Shown piece after piece: positions 56,886 to 64,000 of a DNA stretch of 64,000 nucleotides. How positions within the stretch are numbered: position 1 is the first letter of the stretch; every line of letters starts with the position of its first letter. The notes beneath the pieces were generated by a model. That model was not told the DNA's origin. It made no database searches and saw nothing but the letters and a program-made list of their open reading frames with translations. The position numbers were made by a program, and so were the translations under genes. This DNA comes from Arenicellaceae bacterium (lineage in GTDB: Bacteria; Pseudomonadota; Gammaproteobacteria; Arenicellales; Arenicellaceae): the NCBI GenBank assembly GCA_029246505.1, contig JAQWNC010000005.1, forward strand, positions 62,001 to 126,000, read 5' to 3'.

Positions 56886-57201
56886 TTATTGAGTTAAGTG
56901 GTTGGTAGACTCCCTATACCTGAGCATCTTGCCATTTGGCTATCATTCATACAATTACAGATTTTTGTAGCTAAAGCTACTCTCATAGGGAACGCCTAGG
57001 AACCTCTACTAACGTCAACGCTGTTCTCAACTTAATCGCCCATCAGCCCTGGCACGCTTGGTGGGAGCGAGCTTTATAAATTTTCTTTTTTAGCATCTTA
57101 CTTAGACCACTGATTTTTTGCTTTTAAATATACTCTGGTTATTTAGAACCTGAGCTTTTATACTTCTTTTCCTTACGATATGGCTCTCTCGGGGACCTGG
57201 T
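56886..57201. other. Gap before the GC-richer secreted gene pair
   Basis: 316 bases without a gene. Base composition changes from AT-rich to GC-richer near its right end, close to the start at 57202. No clear terminal repeats seen. Confidence 0.4.
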
Positions 57202-57837
57202 ATGGCTATTCTGCGACTGTTCACTATGATCTCGATCCTGTTGTTTAGCGGGTCGGTTTTTGCTCAGAGGTGGGTTCCTTTCGCTTCTACGGAAGACGGT
57301 TTTCGCATGATGGCGCCCGGCGAGTTCGAGATCGAAGAAATCGATTTCGAGACGGAGTACGGCATCATCGTCCCAGCACGTATCTATAGCCACGAAAACG
57401 ACATCGGCACGTTTACGATGACGGTAGTTGACTACAGTGACTCACAACGGCTTCACGAAGAACGTATCGAGGAACTTGACGGCGTGTATATAAGCATCTA
57501 CGGTGAGGTAGATGTACGCGGCTCAGTTGCATTCGCGGCCAAGAAGATTCGTGACCGGGCAAGTTCGATCGAATACGATGCTTACCACTACATCAGTCGC
57601 GTCGACGGTCACCAGTTGCAAACGACAAATCCGGATCGCTCGCGCACGTTTGCGGCAATTTATCTCCGCAATAGCCGCTTGTACGCCAGCGAGGCGACAG
57701 TTAAGGAAGGTTCTACACCGCCGGGTATGTTCCAGCAGTCGCTGGAGTTTATCGACGACAATGGCGAGCAGGTTCGTTATGGATCTTTTCGAGAGGTCTA
57801 TAAAGTTCTGGGCGCGCCTGACGGATCACGTTTTTAG
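57202..57837 (+). CDS. Secreted protein of unknown function, paralogue of 54162-54800
   Basis: 211 residues, signal peptide (1-22, ending VFAQ). It opens RWVPFASTEDGFRMMAPGEF and shares with its paralogue YGIIVPARIYS, a SVAFAAKKIRDR-type helix, HQLQTTNPDRSRTFAAIYLR and MFQQSLEFIDD. Codon choice is much richer in G+C than most of the window, which points to transfer. It ends ten bases before a short DUF6152 gene, so the two form an operon. The order is swapped relative to the minus-strand pair, where the DUF6152 gene comes first. Confidence 0.82.
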   Translation: MAILRLFTMISILLFSGSVFAQRWVPFASTEDGFRMMAPGEFEIEEIDFETEYGIIVPARIYSHENDIGTFTMTVVDYSDSQRLHEERIEELDGVYISIYGEVDVRGSVAFAAKKIRDRASSIEYDAYHYISRVDGHQLQTTNPDRSRTFAAIYLRNSRLYASEATVKEGSTPPGMFQQSLEFIDDNGEQVRYGSFREVYKVLGAPDGSRF

Positions 57838-57847
57838 GAATCGAAAT

Positions 57848-58219
57848 ATGCAACTGAAATCATTGATCATTCCGTTAGTCGTAGGGCAAGCGCTCGCATT
57901 CTCTGCTTGGGCGCATCACTCGCACGGGGCTTACGCGATGACCGACTACGTCGAGGTGGAAGGAACTGTAACCGACGTCTACTGGATCAATCCACACGCT
58001 TGGGTTTATCTGGATGTGATTGCTGAAAATGGAGATACGGTGAATTGGGCTCTCGAGGCTGCGGGCGCTAGTACGCTGATCCGAGCTGATATCGATCCAG
58101 ACGGAGTCAAAGCGGGCGACAGGATACACGTGAAGTGTCATCAGCTCAGGGACCGTTCCAACGGCTGTTTGCTTGGCTTTGTGACTAACTCGGACGGCGC
58201 TACGATCGAGTGGGACTAG
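57848..58219 (+). CDS. Exported single-domain DUF6152 protein (copy H, short)
   Basis: 123 residues. I use the ATG at 57848, ten bases after the preceding stop, since a longer frame would cover the upstream gene. Signal peptide 1-22 ends SAWA directly before HHSHGAYA. Motifs: VEGTVTDVYWINPHAWVYL, WALEAAGASTLIRADI, AGDRIHVKCHQLRDRSNGCLLGF. Very close to copy F in layout, including the KCHQL and GCLLG cysteines and an xEWD end. GC-richer DNA like its partner gene. Role unknown. Confidence 0.88.
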   Translation: MQLKSLIIPLVVGQALAFSAWAHHSHGAYAMTDYVEVEGTVTDVYWINPHAWVYLDVIAENGDTVNWALEAAGASTLIRADIDPDGVKAGDRIHVKCHQLRDRSNGCLLGFVTNSDGATIEWD

Positions 58220-58626
58220 ACTAAGCCAAGTCCGAGCCATTGATCATGCGATTTTTCTTGATTGATTGTACTCAGCTGAACCTATCCGTAGCGATTTTCA
58301 ATAGCTTTCAGAGTGCCGGAATGTACTAGCCTAATAAAGGCATATTCCTGTAATTTTCCTTTCAGTGGTACTTTCTAAGGGTAATCGAACTGCAATGGAG
58401 ACCCATAACAGAGGGATATGCTGACTAAGATCTAATATGTAACTATAGGCGGTTGATAGAAATACCTAAACCGTCTGGTTGAAGGACTGCTAATTATCCA
58501 TAGCGGTCATTCGCTGACGCCATTACCACGAAAACCATCAAGCATTTTCATGTTTAATTTCCAATTGATAATCGAGAGGCAAGACCGGATACTTTTCTTG
58601 CACGCTCTGACCCTTTGATTTTTACT
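58220..58626. other. Convergent spacer, copy H / copy I
   Basis: 407 bases between convergent genes; AT-rich again. I find no gene, no strong hairpin and no repeat. Confidence 0.4.
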
Positions 58627-59736
58627 TCATTGAACTATATGCCGACTCGCCGCGTTTGGATCACAACCGTATTCATCCTGGAATGGATAGCTTACATCAA
58701 GGCCAAGCTGAGTCGATATAGTGACTGGCTCCGTCAAATAGACAGGATCTTCGAGAGTGTACTTATAGTCAATGCGCGTTCCGCCTTCCGTTAATGTGAG
58801 CCACTCGACAAGATGTTTCTGTTCACTTGAGGAGACGCCACCACCGATCCCCCACTTCGCGGGAGTAAAATATGCTGTATCGACAACAAGGGTCTCTCCC
58901 TCAAACCAGCCAATCGCATGCCCTAAGTGAGAAGGCTGTGTATCCGTTGGGTGCTCGGTCATTCCAAGATGGATGACACGATACACGTCCATAATCTCGG
59001 TTCGAATGATTAATGTATCGTCATCGCGCTCGATCCTGTGCGCCGCAGGCACATCACTAGAATATAGCCAGGGCGGACTCTTTGAGATACAGCGGTACCA
59101 TGGATTATCTTGGATCTTAAATGCGTCAATTCCAGCTTGACCGAGCTCAGTAACCGGTAAACCAGCGGCGGCGAATTCAAATCCGCCGAAGTCTATTTGA
59201 GATTCAGCAGAAGTAGGTATGCTATTCCTTCCTCCGATACCAAATCGACCGCCGACTGATCGCCAAATGCCAGTAAAGTCTTTGGATGATGCAGACTTAT
59301 TAACCTGTCGCTGTGCTTGTCGAGGCATACCTTCAGGCACGCTTCCTCCTGAAACCATAGTGCTACCATCGGACAGTACCCAATAGTTGGAGTAGTAGAG
59401 GTTTTTGTCACTGTTATTGTCGGGGTTAGCGAACACGGTGATCTGATCACCTACCTGCATCGTGTTCCGTGTCCAGCCACGTCGCATCAGTACAGATACG
59501 GAATTAAGTTCAAAAAGCAGCTCCAGAGGATCACCATTTTCGTTCTCGATGGCGACAGTCGCAAAAGTATGTGGGTTTCGCCAGGAATACTCAGAAATAA
59601 CCCCTGAGAATTCGACTAGAGTGTTGGTATCAAAATTACTACGCGAATGGTGCGCCGACGTTGGATTACAAAACCCCATAGTCAATACGATAGCTGCGAA
59701 CAGCTGTAACCAATTTTTAATTGTGCATAGAGACAC
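58627..59736 (-). CDS. Exported two-domain DUF6152 protein (copy I)
   Basis: 369 residues, the longest copy. Signal peptide 1-28 ends PTSA before HHSRSNFD. Domain 1: FSGVISEYSWRNPHTFATV, LLFELNSVSVLMRRGW, VGDQITVFANPDNNSDKNL. Domain 2: DFTGIWRSVGGRFG, CISKSPPWLYSSDVPAAHRI, YRVIHLGMTEHP, GHAIGWFEGETLVVDTAYF (GHAIG for GHSIG), and LEDPVYLTEPVTI; end DEYGCDPNAASRHI. Groups with copy C. A TGTTACA half-site lies upstream at 59957-59963. Confidence 0.9.
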   Translation of the reverse strand: MSLCTIKNWLQLFAAIVLTMGFCNPTSAHHSRSNFDTNTLVEFSGVISEYSWRNPHTFATVAIENENGDPLELLFELNSVSVLMRRGWTRNTMQVGDQITVFANPDNNSDKNLYYSNYWVLSDGSTMVSGGSVPEGMPRQAQRQVNKSASSKDFTGIWRSVGGRFGIGGRNSIPTSAESQIDFGGFEFAAAGLPVTELGQAGIDAFKIQDNPWYRCISKSPPWLYSSDVPAAHRIERDDDTLIIRTEIMDVYRVIHLGMTEHPTDTQPSHLGHAIGWFEGETLVVDTAYFTPAKWGIGGGVSSSEQKHLVEWLTLTEGGTRIDYKYTLEDPVYLTEPVTISTQLGLDVSYPFQDEYGCDPNAASRHIVQ

Positions 59737-60391
59737 AGTTTTTTAGCTCTCAATTAACTTAGAGTTTAGGAAAAGACATGTGCTCCCCCTAGTGGTAAAT
59801 TCAACTCACCCACTAAACGAAAATGTAATTGGAGTCGTTATATCTTGAGTAAGTGTTGCAGATCCAGCTCATAAAACTGCGAGTCCACCCAATAATCCTA
59901 GATATAGATTTTTATTATAGCATTAATGCCAGTTAGAGATAGTTGATGTTTCAACTTGTTACAATCAACAAAGGGCGCTCATGGAATTATGTGAGGTAGA
60001 TTTAGAGTAGGAAACCCAGTGTTTGGGTATGTTCTTTATACGACTAAGATACAACATGATTCTGCTCTACCTAAAGCCACAATAAAGGGGCTGGGGCTTG
60101 TAAACAGAGGCCTGGGGTCAAATTTCGATCTTATTTGAATGGTGGTGGGTGGGGATATGCCGTACTTACTACGTTTTAAAAAGAGCGATCTAAGTGTCAG
60201 GTTCTGGTTTCTTAATTGGAATCCGCAACTGATCGCCATCTCCCAGAAATTCAACAAGCCATTGCTAAAACTAATGCATAAATGCAGTCAGCCGCTATTA
60301 AAAGCTAGTATTTTTCGAACCTCTCCAAGAGTCTAGGGCGGCTAATGGGCGGGATTAGCTGGGGGCAGGGGTTAAGCAGGGAGTTATCCGG
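59737..60391. other. Long spacer upstream of DUF6152 copy I
   Basis: 655 bases. Some stretches (about 60200-60330) translate into coding-like pieces broken by stops, which may be remains of an old gene, but I cannot name one. A run reading GGGGTCAAATTT near 60114 recalls palindromic repeats seen around REP-type elements, without a matching second half. Otherwise nothing. Confidence 0.4.
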
Positions 60392-60604
60392 TCAGTAGGT
60401 TGAATTTGGCGTCAAGGCCGGATTAACCTCGCCATAAATCTCTTCGGGGTCGACATCATTGCTCAGCAAGGCTTCACGAACCGCTTCAATATGCTCACGA
60501 ATAATGTCGCAGCGATCACCGTAGTCGTATTTGTTTACCTCTATCGCCTGGGGCATATAGGTAAAAGCGATTTTTAGGGCATTCAAAGTATCTGCGTTAC
60601 TCAT
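60392..60604 (-). CDS. Small hypothetical protein
   Basis: 70 residues, mostly acidic helix: LNALKIAFTYMPQAIEVNKYD, IIREHIEAVREALLSNDVDPEE. AAAGAGAT ribosome site before the ATG. Amino-acid make-up is natural for a soluble protein, and there is no signal peptide. I do not recognise it. Next to the IS remnant, so it may belong to an acquired segment. Confidence 0.55.
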   Translation of the reverse strand: MSNADTLNALKIAFTYMPQAIEVNKYDYGDRCDIIREHIEAVREALLSNDVDPEEIYGEVNPALTPNSTY

Positions 60605-60673
60605 GTTGATCTCTTTGTTTCAATAATGGGCTTTGGATTTATTCAGCTTAGTCAAATAACTATGTGTGGGTGT

Positions 60674-61108
60674 TCAACCGGTCCGTAATCTGGCTGGCAT
60701 CAAATAAGCCGCTACCCTGAAAAAGTATTGCTCCGGAGGAAGAGTAGAGAATGTGATAGGAGTTCGCATCATCCATTGAAGTACAAAGTATATTTCTTTA
60801 AGGGCAGCGATTTTGTAAAGCAAACGATACCGCATTGCCGTCGTTAGCGGTCCAACACCTATAAGATTGATCATTCGCTTCAAGTTGTAGGCCAGAACAT
60901 ACAAACTCATCTCCGTACTTACGCGCTTGAGCATTTTTGTTTGGAAGTGAGCAGATACCGTCCATGACTTGATCGTTCCGAAAGGATGCTCAACAGTTTA
61001 CTTGCGGATTTGCATCATCGTTGGATTTCGATCCAAGGCAGGCTGTTTTCTGTAGTCTATGAGGGAGGCTTGCGAAAATTTTTCTTGCCAGCAACTCGCA
61101 ACCTCCAT
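60674..61108 (-). mobile_element. IS1182-type transposase remnant (C-terminal part, one in-frame stop)
   Basis: One frame from 61108 to 60674 gives the C-terminal end of a DDE transposase of the IS1182 kind: ALDRNPTMMQIRK, stop (TAA at 60998-61000), then TVEHPFGTIKSWTVSAHFQTK and KRVSTEMSLYVLAYNLKRMI. The catalytic Glu region VEHPFGTIK is kept, the stop is one base from CAA (Gln, the usual residue in RKQTVEHP). The N-terminal half is absent; the GC-richer hydrolase gene ends only 14 bases away at 61122. Terminal inverted repeats were not found. The element is dead. Confidence 0.8.
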
Positions 61109-61121
61109 TTTTCAGTTCGCT

Positions 61122-63155
61122 TTACCGCGTCACGTAAGACCAGATCGATTCTGCCTGCTCGAGGATCTGCCTCAAATCCTGGTCTAGTAGGTACCCCTCA
61201 TGGATCAACGTCGTCGCTTCCTCAGCAACTAAGCCCAGGTAATGGGCCTTACTCGTGTAGCGCTCTTCAATTGACAACCGCGGATCGTTACGGGCTTCTC
61301 GCTCCTGTCTACTTTTCGGGAACGGAAGAAACGAGCCCGACATATGTGAAAGGATATGTGTCGGCCCATAGTCTGAGTTATATAGATTCCAGCCAGTATA
61401 CGTCGCCAGCGGCACGAGTGCTCCCGGTGTCAGGAGCCCGCTGTACTCATTGCCGTCCTCGTTTACCTGCGGCACCAGAATCGTGTAGGCCGGGCCGATG
61501 ATTGGCGGCTCGTTGGTGATTATCCCTTCAGAAGCAAACCTCGGCCCATAGTCAACCGGGTAGGCTTTATGCGTGATTGTTGGGAAGTTGATGCCGGGTA
61601 TCGGTGGAAAACTGACATCCTCTGGCGAAACTAAGGTCTCGTCTTCGAGCAGCGGGTAACGGCTGGGCGGCGGCGCCGTGCCATCGGTGACCCACTCGTG
61701 CATCCGCACAAGCAGTCCGCGCATGAGCCAGGAAAAATCATTTGGGTTGTTGACGTTCTGGCCATTTTCCACATGTGGTGGAAACTCCGCTGGCAGATGC
61801 TGCGAGGCTGCGACATGATAGATACGCGCAGTCTCGTCCATCATCGGAATATGCTGTTTGCCGTCGAGCGTTGTCGTTAGCAGTGACGCGACCCTACCCC
61901 AATACTCGTAGGATGAATTCACATTGTAGACCTTCGGCATGAACGCTTCCGGAACATGCGAAAGCATGCCGCCCGTCTGCCCAGTATACGGGTCGGTCAA
62001 CTCCACATCAGCGAATGGAAAAATGTCTGTCGGATAGAAGAAATTCAGATAGGGATGTGCGTCGCGGGAAGCCTGCCCGAAGCGAAGATTAAAGCTACCG
62101 CGAGCCGCACCCCCGATTTGCGCGATGATGCCGTCGAACGCCTTGCGGTGCTGCTCGTCCTCATTAAAGCCCATATAAATCAGCGTACGCAGAGTTCGCC
62201 CAGGTTGTGACATGCCGTAGCCGACAACGTTTTGGATGGCACCTTCTGGCAGGTTCAGATCGTCCATTGAGCCATACTTCCACAATGACGCGGCATCACG
62301 GAGCCCGGCAAGCCCTAAGCCAATGACTTCAGGGTTCTCCGCCTTGTATATCACCTCGTATATTCGATGAGGCTCGAACCCCGTCTCTAGATAAATACGG
62401 CTCATATCTGGAATGACCCGCTCATTATCCACGCGGGCAAACTGCCACTGGTCTAGCGGGATAACGAATCGTGGACCGTCAACGGAGTTACGAACCGTCA
62501 GTATGGTCTCCGGCGCATCGGGATCGGAGACAGGGTAAGGTACGTGATTACGATCAGCAAGCGTGCGATCAAACACTCGCTGCCTTACGGTAAAATCGCT
62601 GCGTACTAAACCTTCGATCACCTCATCCGGTTCGACTCGAGGCACGAACACTCGAGAACCCGCCACGCGGCTTACTGGCACGTCGAACTGCCAACCCACC
62701 CAGAGCAATGTGAAGCCTTGCTCCATCAAAAATCCGTCGCCGAAATTCTCAGGCGTCGTTGGATTGTCGGCATCCCATTCCCCATCATCGGATTGTGCAT
62801 GATTGAAGAATGTTAGCATCCGTCGCGTACCGCGGTTGGCTACGCCGAGTAGCATCGTGCCGTTGCCACGCGCCACATCCTTTGGTTGAATCAGCGTAAA
62901 CGTCGCCGAAAACTCAACGAGACCGCCAGCGTTAGTCGGCGCATGCTCGATGTCGACGATGATTTGGTTCTCGGGTTTCGTCGGATCCACTGCAAAATTC
63001 ATCGTTCCGATGAATTTCTCATACGGCCCGGCGAGTCCGTAAGATTTACCGCCGAGGACGTCCTCGTGTACATCGATATCGACGCCAACAACCTTGGCAG
63101 AAACGGCCGGTACAAAAAAAAGTACCGCAAGCAAACTTCTGGTAGTCAAATTCAT
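61122..63155 (-). CDS. Exported alpha/beta hydrolase-domain protein (Abhydrolase_10 type)
   Basis: 677 residues with a signal peptide (1-20, ending VSAK). Belongs to the large exported proteins labelled 'alpha/beta hydrolase domain-containing' (Abhydrolase_10): VVGVDIDVHEDVLGGKSYGLAGPYEKFIGTM-like opening (first block ends at IGTM), GVANRGTRRMLTFFNHA, NVVGYGMSQPGRTLRTLIYMGFN, where GMSQ stands at the nucleophile position, IAQIGGAARGSFNLRFGQ and a late GWNLYNSDYG. No catalysed reaction is established for the family. DNA is clearly GC-richer than the surroundings and the gene abuts an IS remnant, which fits horizontal gain. Confidence 0.85.
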   Translation of the reverse strand: MNLTTRSLLAVLFFVPAVSAKVVGVDIDVHEDVLGGKSYGLAGPYEKFIGTMNFAVDPTKPENQIIVDIEHAPTNAGGLVEFSATFTLIQPKDVARGNGTMLLGVANRGTRRMLTFFNHAQSDDGEWDADNPTTPENFGDGFLMEQGFTLLWVGWQFDVPVSRVAGSRVFVPRVEPDEVIEGLVRSDFTVRQRVFDRTLADRNHVPYPVSDPDAPETILTVRNSVDGPRFVIPLDQWQFARVDNERVIPDMSRIYLETGFEPHRIYEVIYKAENPEVIGLGLAGLRDAASLWKYGSMDDLNLPEGAIQNVVGYGMSQPGRTLRTLIYMGFNEDEQHRKAFDGIIAQIGGAARGSFNLRFGQASRDAHPYLNFFYPTDIFPFADVELTDPYTGQTGGMLSHVPEAFMPKVYNVNSSYEYWGRVASLLTTTLDGKQHIPMMDETARIYHVAASQHLPAEFPPHVENGQNVNNPNDFSWLMRGLLVRMHEWVTDGTAPPPSRYPLLEDETLVSPEDVSFPPIPGINFPTITHKAYPVDYGPRFASEGIITNEPPIIGPAYTILVPQVNEDGNEYSGLLTPGALVPLATYTGWNLYNSDYGPTHILSHMSGSFLPFPKSRQEREARNDPRLSIEERYTSKAHYLGLVAEEATTLIHEGYLLDQDLRQILEQAESIWSYVTR

Positions 63156-63562
63156 TCTATTTTCCCTATGAAGAACCCTTTAATGTAGAAAGCATAAACC
63201 GTCTATTCTGCTAAATCAATAAGTACCAGCCAGGCCGAAAACCTGGTCACTTACTTTTGAATATTTATACCCTCATTAGCGCGATAACATCTTCGGCCGC
63301 TATTTTATGTAGTGATTCGCCTTTTTACTAAGGATCCCACATCAATTTTTTATCTGTTTCTGTGCAATATATCCTAGGGTCTTTGTCTCATTTAGAACAC
63401 TCCTTCTCTTGATAAGGGAATAAACTATTGCATAGATTATTTAAAATCACAGTTAAAGCGGGCACTGGTAACGCAGTTTATGAAGCTATCAAATACCCGC
63501 TTGAGACAATTGCTTTGGCGGGCTATTTTTATTTTAAGGGTTTGTTATTTCGAGCCTGCTTC
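63156..63562. other. Spacer before DUF6152 copy J
   Basis: 407 AT-rich bases. Weak inverted repeats occur at 63230-63246 (CCAGG/CCTGG) and 63496-63522 (CCCGC/GCGGG with T-rich DNA after it); the latter could stop transcription of copy J or from the left. No gene seen. Confidence 0.4.
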
Positions 63563-64000
63563 TCATTCTGATGGTACCTCGGGTTCGCAGTTGTAGTCAT
63601 GTCGTTCCAGTTCGGGCGTGAAATATCGAATAATTTGGTCTTCGAAGTTTTCTGCTAAATACTCTGGATCTTCCATAAACACCTCTATAAACATACGTGT
63701 TTTATCGTCGCTTAGGCGATACTTTTCAATGACGTGCTTTTGTGAACCAGAAGGTACGCCATTTCGATTAGGTGATCGATGGTCGGCAAACAATCGCGTA
63801 TCAATGGTCAATATTTGATTGTCCCAATGGCCAATAGAATGCCCCTGGATAGTGAGTTCTTCTCCTTCAGGATGACCGCGTCCATCCATATATACAGTGC
63901 GGTGCGAATCAAGATACTCGCTGTATATAATAATTCGATCATCGAGTTCTTCGATTTCAAATAAGTAGCCGGTGGTATTCAGCAAGCGAGGTGTGGGAAA
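63563..64000 (-). CDS. Exported two-domain DUF6152 protein (copy J), N-terminal part outside window
   Basis: Only the last 145 or so codons are visible; the frame stays open to the window edge, so the signal peptide and first domain lie beyond it. Second-domain motifs: PTPRLLNTTGYLFEIEEL, RTVYMDGRGHPEGEELT, GHSIGHWDNQILTIDTRLF, VPSGSQKHVIEKYRL, FMEDPEYLAENF; end HDYNCEPEVP. Belongs with copies D and G (shared PTPR, DGRxHP and DPEY). Presence of domain 1 is inferred from those. Confidence 0.87.
   Translation of the reverse strand, partial: FPTPRLLNTTGYLFEIEELDDRIIIYSEYLDSHRTVYMDGRGHPEGEELTIQGHSIGHWDNQILTIDTRLFADHRSPNRNGVPSGSQKHVIEKYRLSDDKTRMFIEVFMEDPEYLAENFEDQIIRYFTPELERHDYNCEPEVPSE

Noticed and set aside
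60139-60336. Open frame in the spacer upstream of copy I
   Set aside because: No ribosome site, and other frames look equally coding-like; at most a gene relic.
60986-61501. 171-codon plus-strand frame
   Set aside because: Antisense to the hydrolase C terminus and the IS remnant; no start site or motif.
20043-63985. DUF6152 copies as recent tandem duplication
   Set aside because: Sequences are diverged along their length, lie on both strands and have different neighbours; only the iorAB block is a clear recent-style duplication.
1-64000. tRNA, rRNA, CRISPR arrays, phage genes
   Set aside because: Looked for T-loop sequences, regular spaced repeats and phage-type gene runs; none seen by eye.

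Overview
The window looks like a chromosomal segment of a moderately AT-rich marine-type gammaproteobacterium. The housekeeping genes point that way: fused pntA with pntB, a YbdG-type MscS channel, dusC, a MacAB-type efflux operon and a DUF349 protein, all closest in pattern to the gammaproteobacterial forms I know. I see no rRNA, tRNA, CRISPR array or prophage. Most genes between 17 and 64 kb encode exported proteins.

Layout. 1-2.8 kb: transhydrogenase pntAB (pntA cut by the window edge). 2.9-6.7 kb: DHH phosphoesterase, a long empty spacer, a mechanosensitive channel, a GST. 6.8-12.7 kb: a complete tandem duplication of a Tat-exported, IorAB-type molybdenum hydroxylase unit with its own promoter region and terminator, then a two-gene sodium/solute symporter (12.8-14.8 kb). 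14.9-23.6 kb, minus strand: dusC, a cupin, DUF2007, a decayed DnaQ-like exonuclease, ThuA, an arylsulfotransferase-like protein, two DUF6152 proteins, a second cupin and an SDR. 24-29.5 kb: DUF349 protein, two more DUF6152 proteins, a DUF4389 protein. 29.6-34.6 kb: macA-macB-outer membrane factor. 35-48.9 kb: amidohydrolase, DUF6152, di-haem cytochrome c, lectin-like/hydrolase fusion, two TRAP solute-binding proteins, a double ABM protein, a Tat-exported fumarylacetoacetase-like enzyme, two exported metallo-beta-lactamase-fold enzymes, an exported methyltransferase-like protein and a lytic transglycosylase. 49-52.5 kb: an arsenosugar cluster (arsM, arsS, two glycosyltransferases). 52.6-64 kb: small secreted proteins, five more DUF6152 genes, a frameshifted DoxX-like gene, an IS1182-type remnant and a GC-richer exported alpha/beta hydrolase.

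The most unusual signal is the DUF6152 family: ten genes in 44 kb (seven complete long forms, two short single-domain forms, one cut by the window edge). In all nine copies with a visible N terminus the signal peptide ends in Ala or Gly immediately before His-His, so the predicted mature protein starts with HH[SG]. A third histidine in an [NQ]PH motif is also invariant. I propose, as an inference, that these are exported metal-binding proteins using an amino-terminal histidine, serving a periplasmic catabolic programme formed by the neighbouring exported enzymes, the di-haem cytochrome and the TRAP binding proteins. Nothing in the window shows the substrate.

Several genes are degraded (two in-frame stops in the exonuclease, two homopolymer frameshifts in the DoxX-like gene, a stop in the transposase fragment). 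Three GC-richer patches (17.5-18.3, 57.2-58.2, 61.1-63.2 kb) suggest acquired segments. The homopolymer changes could also be sequence errors.
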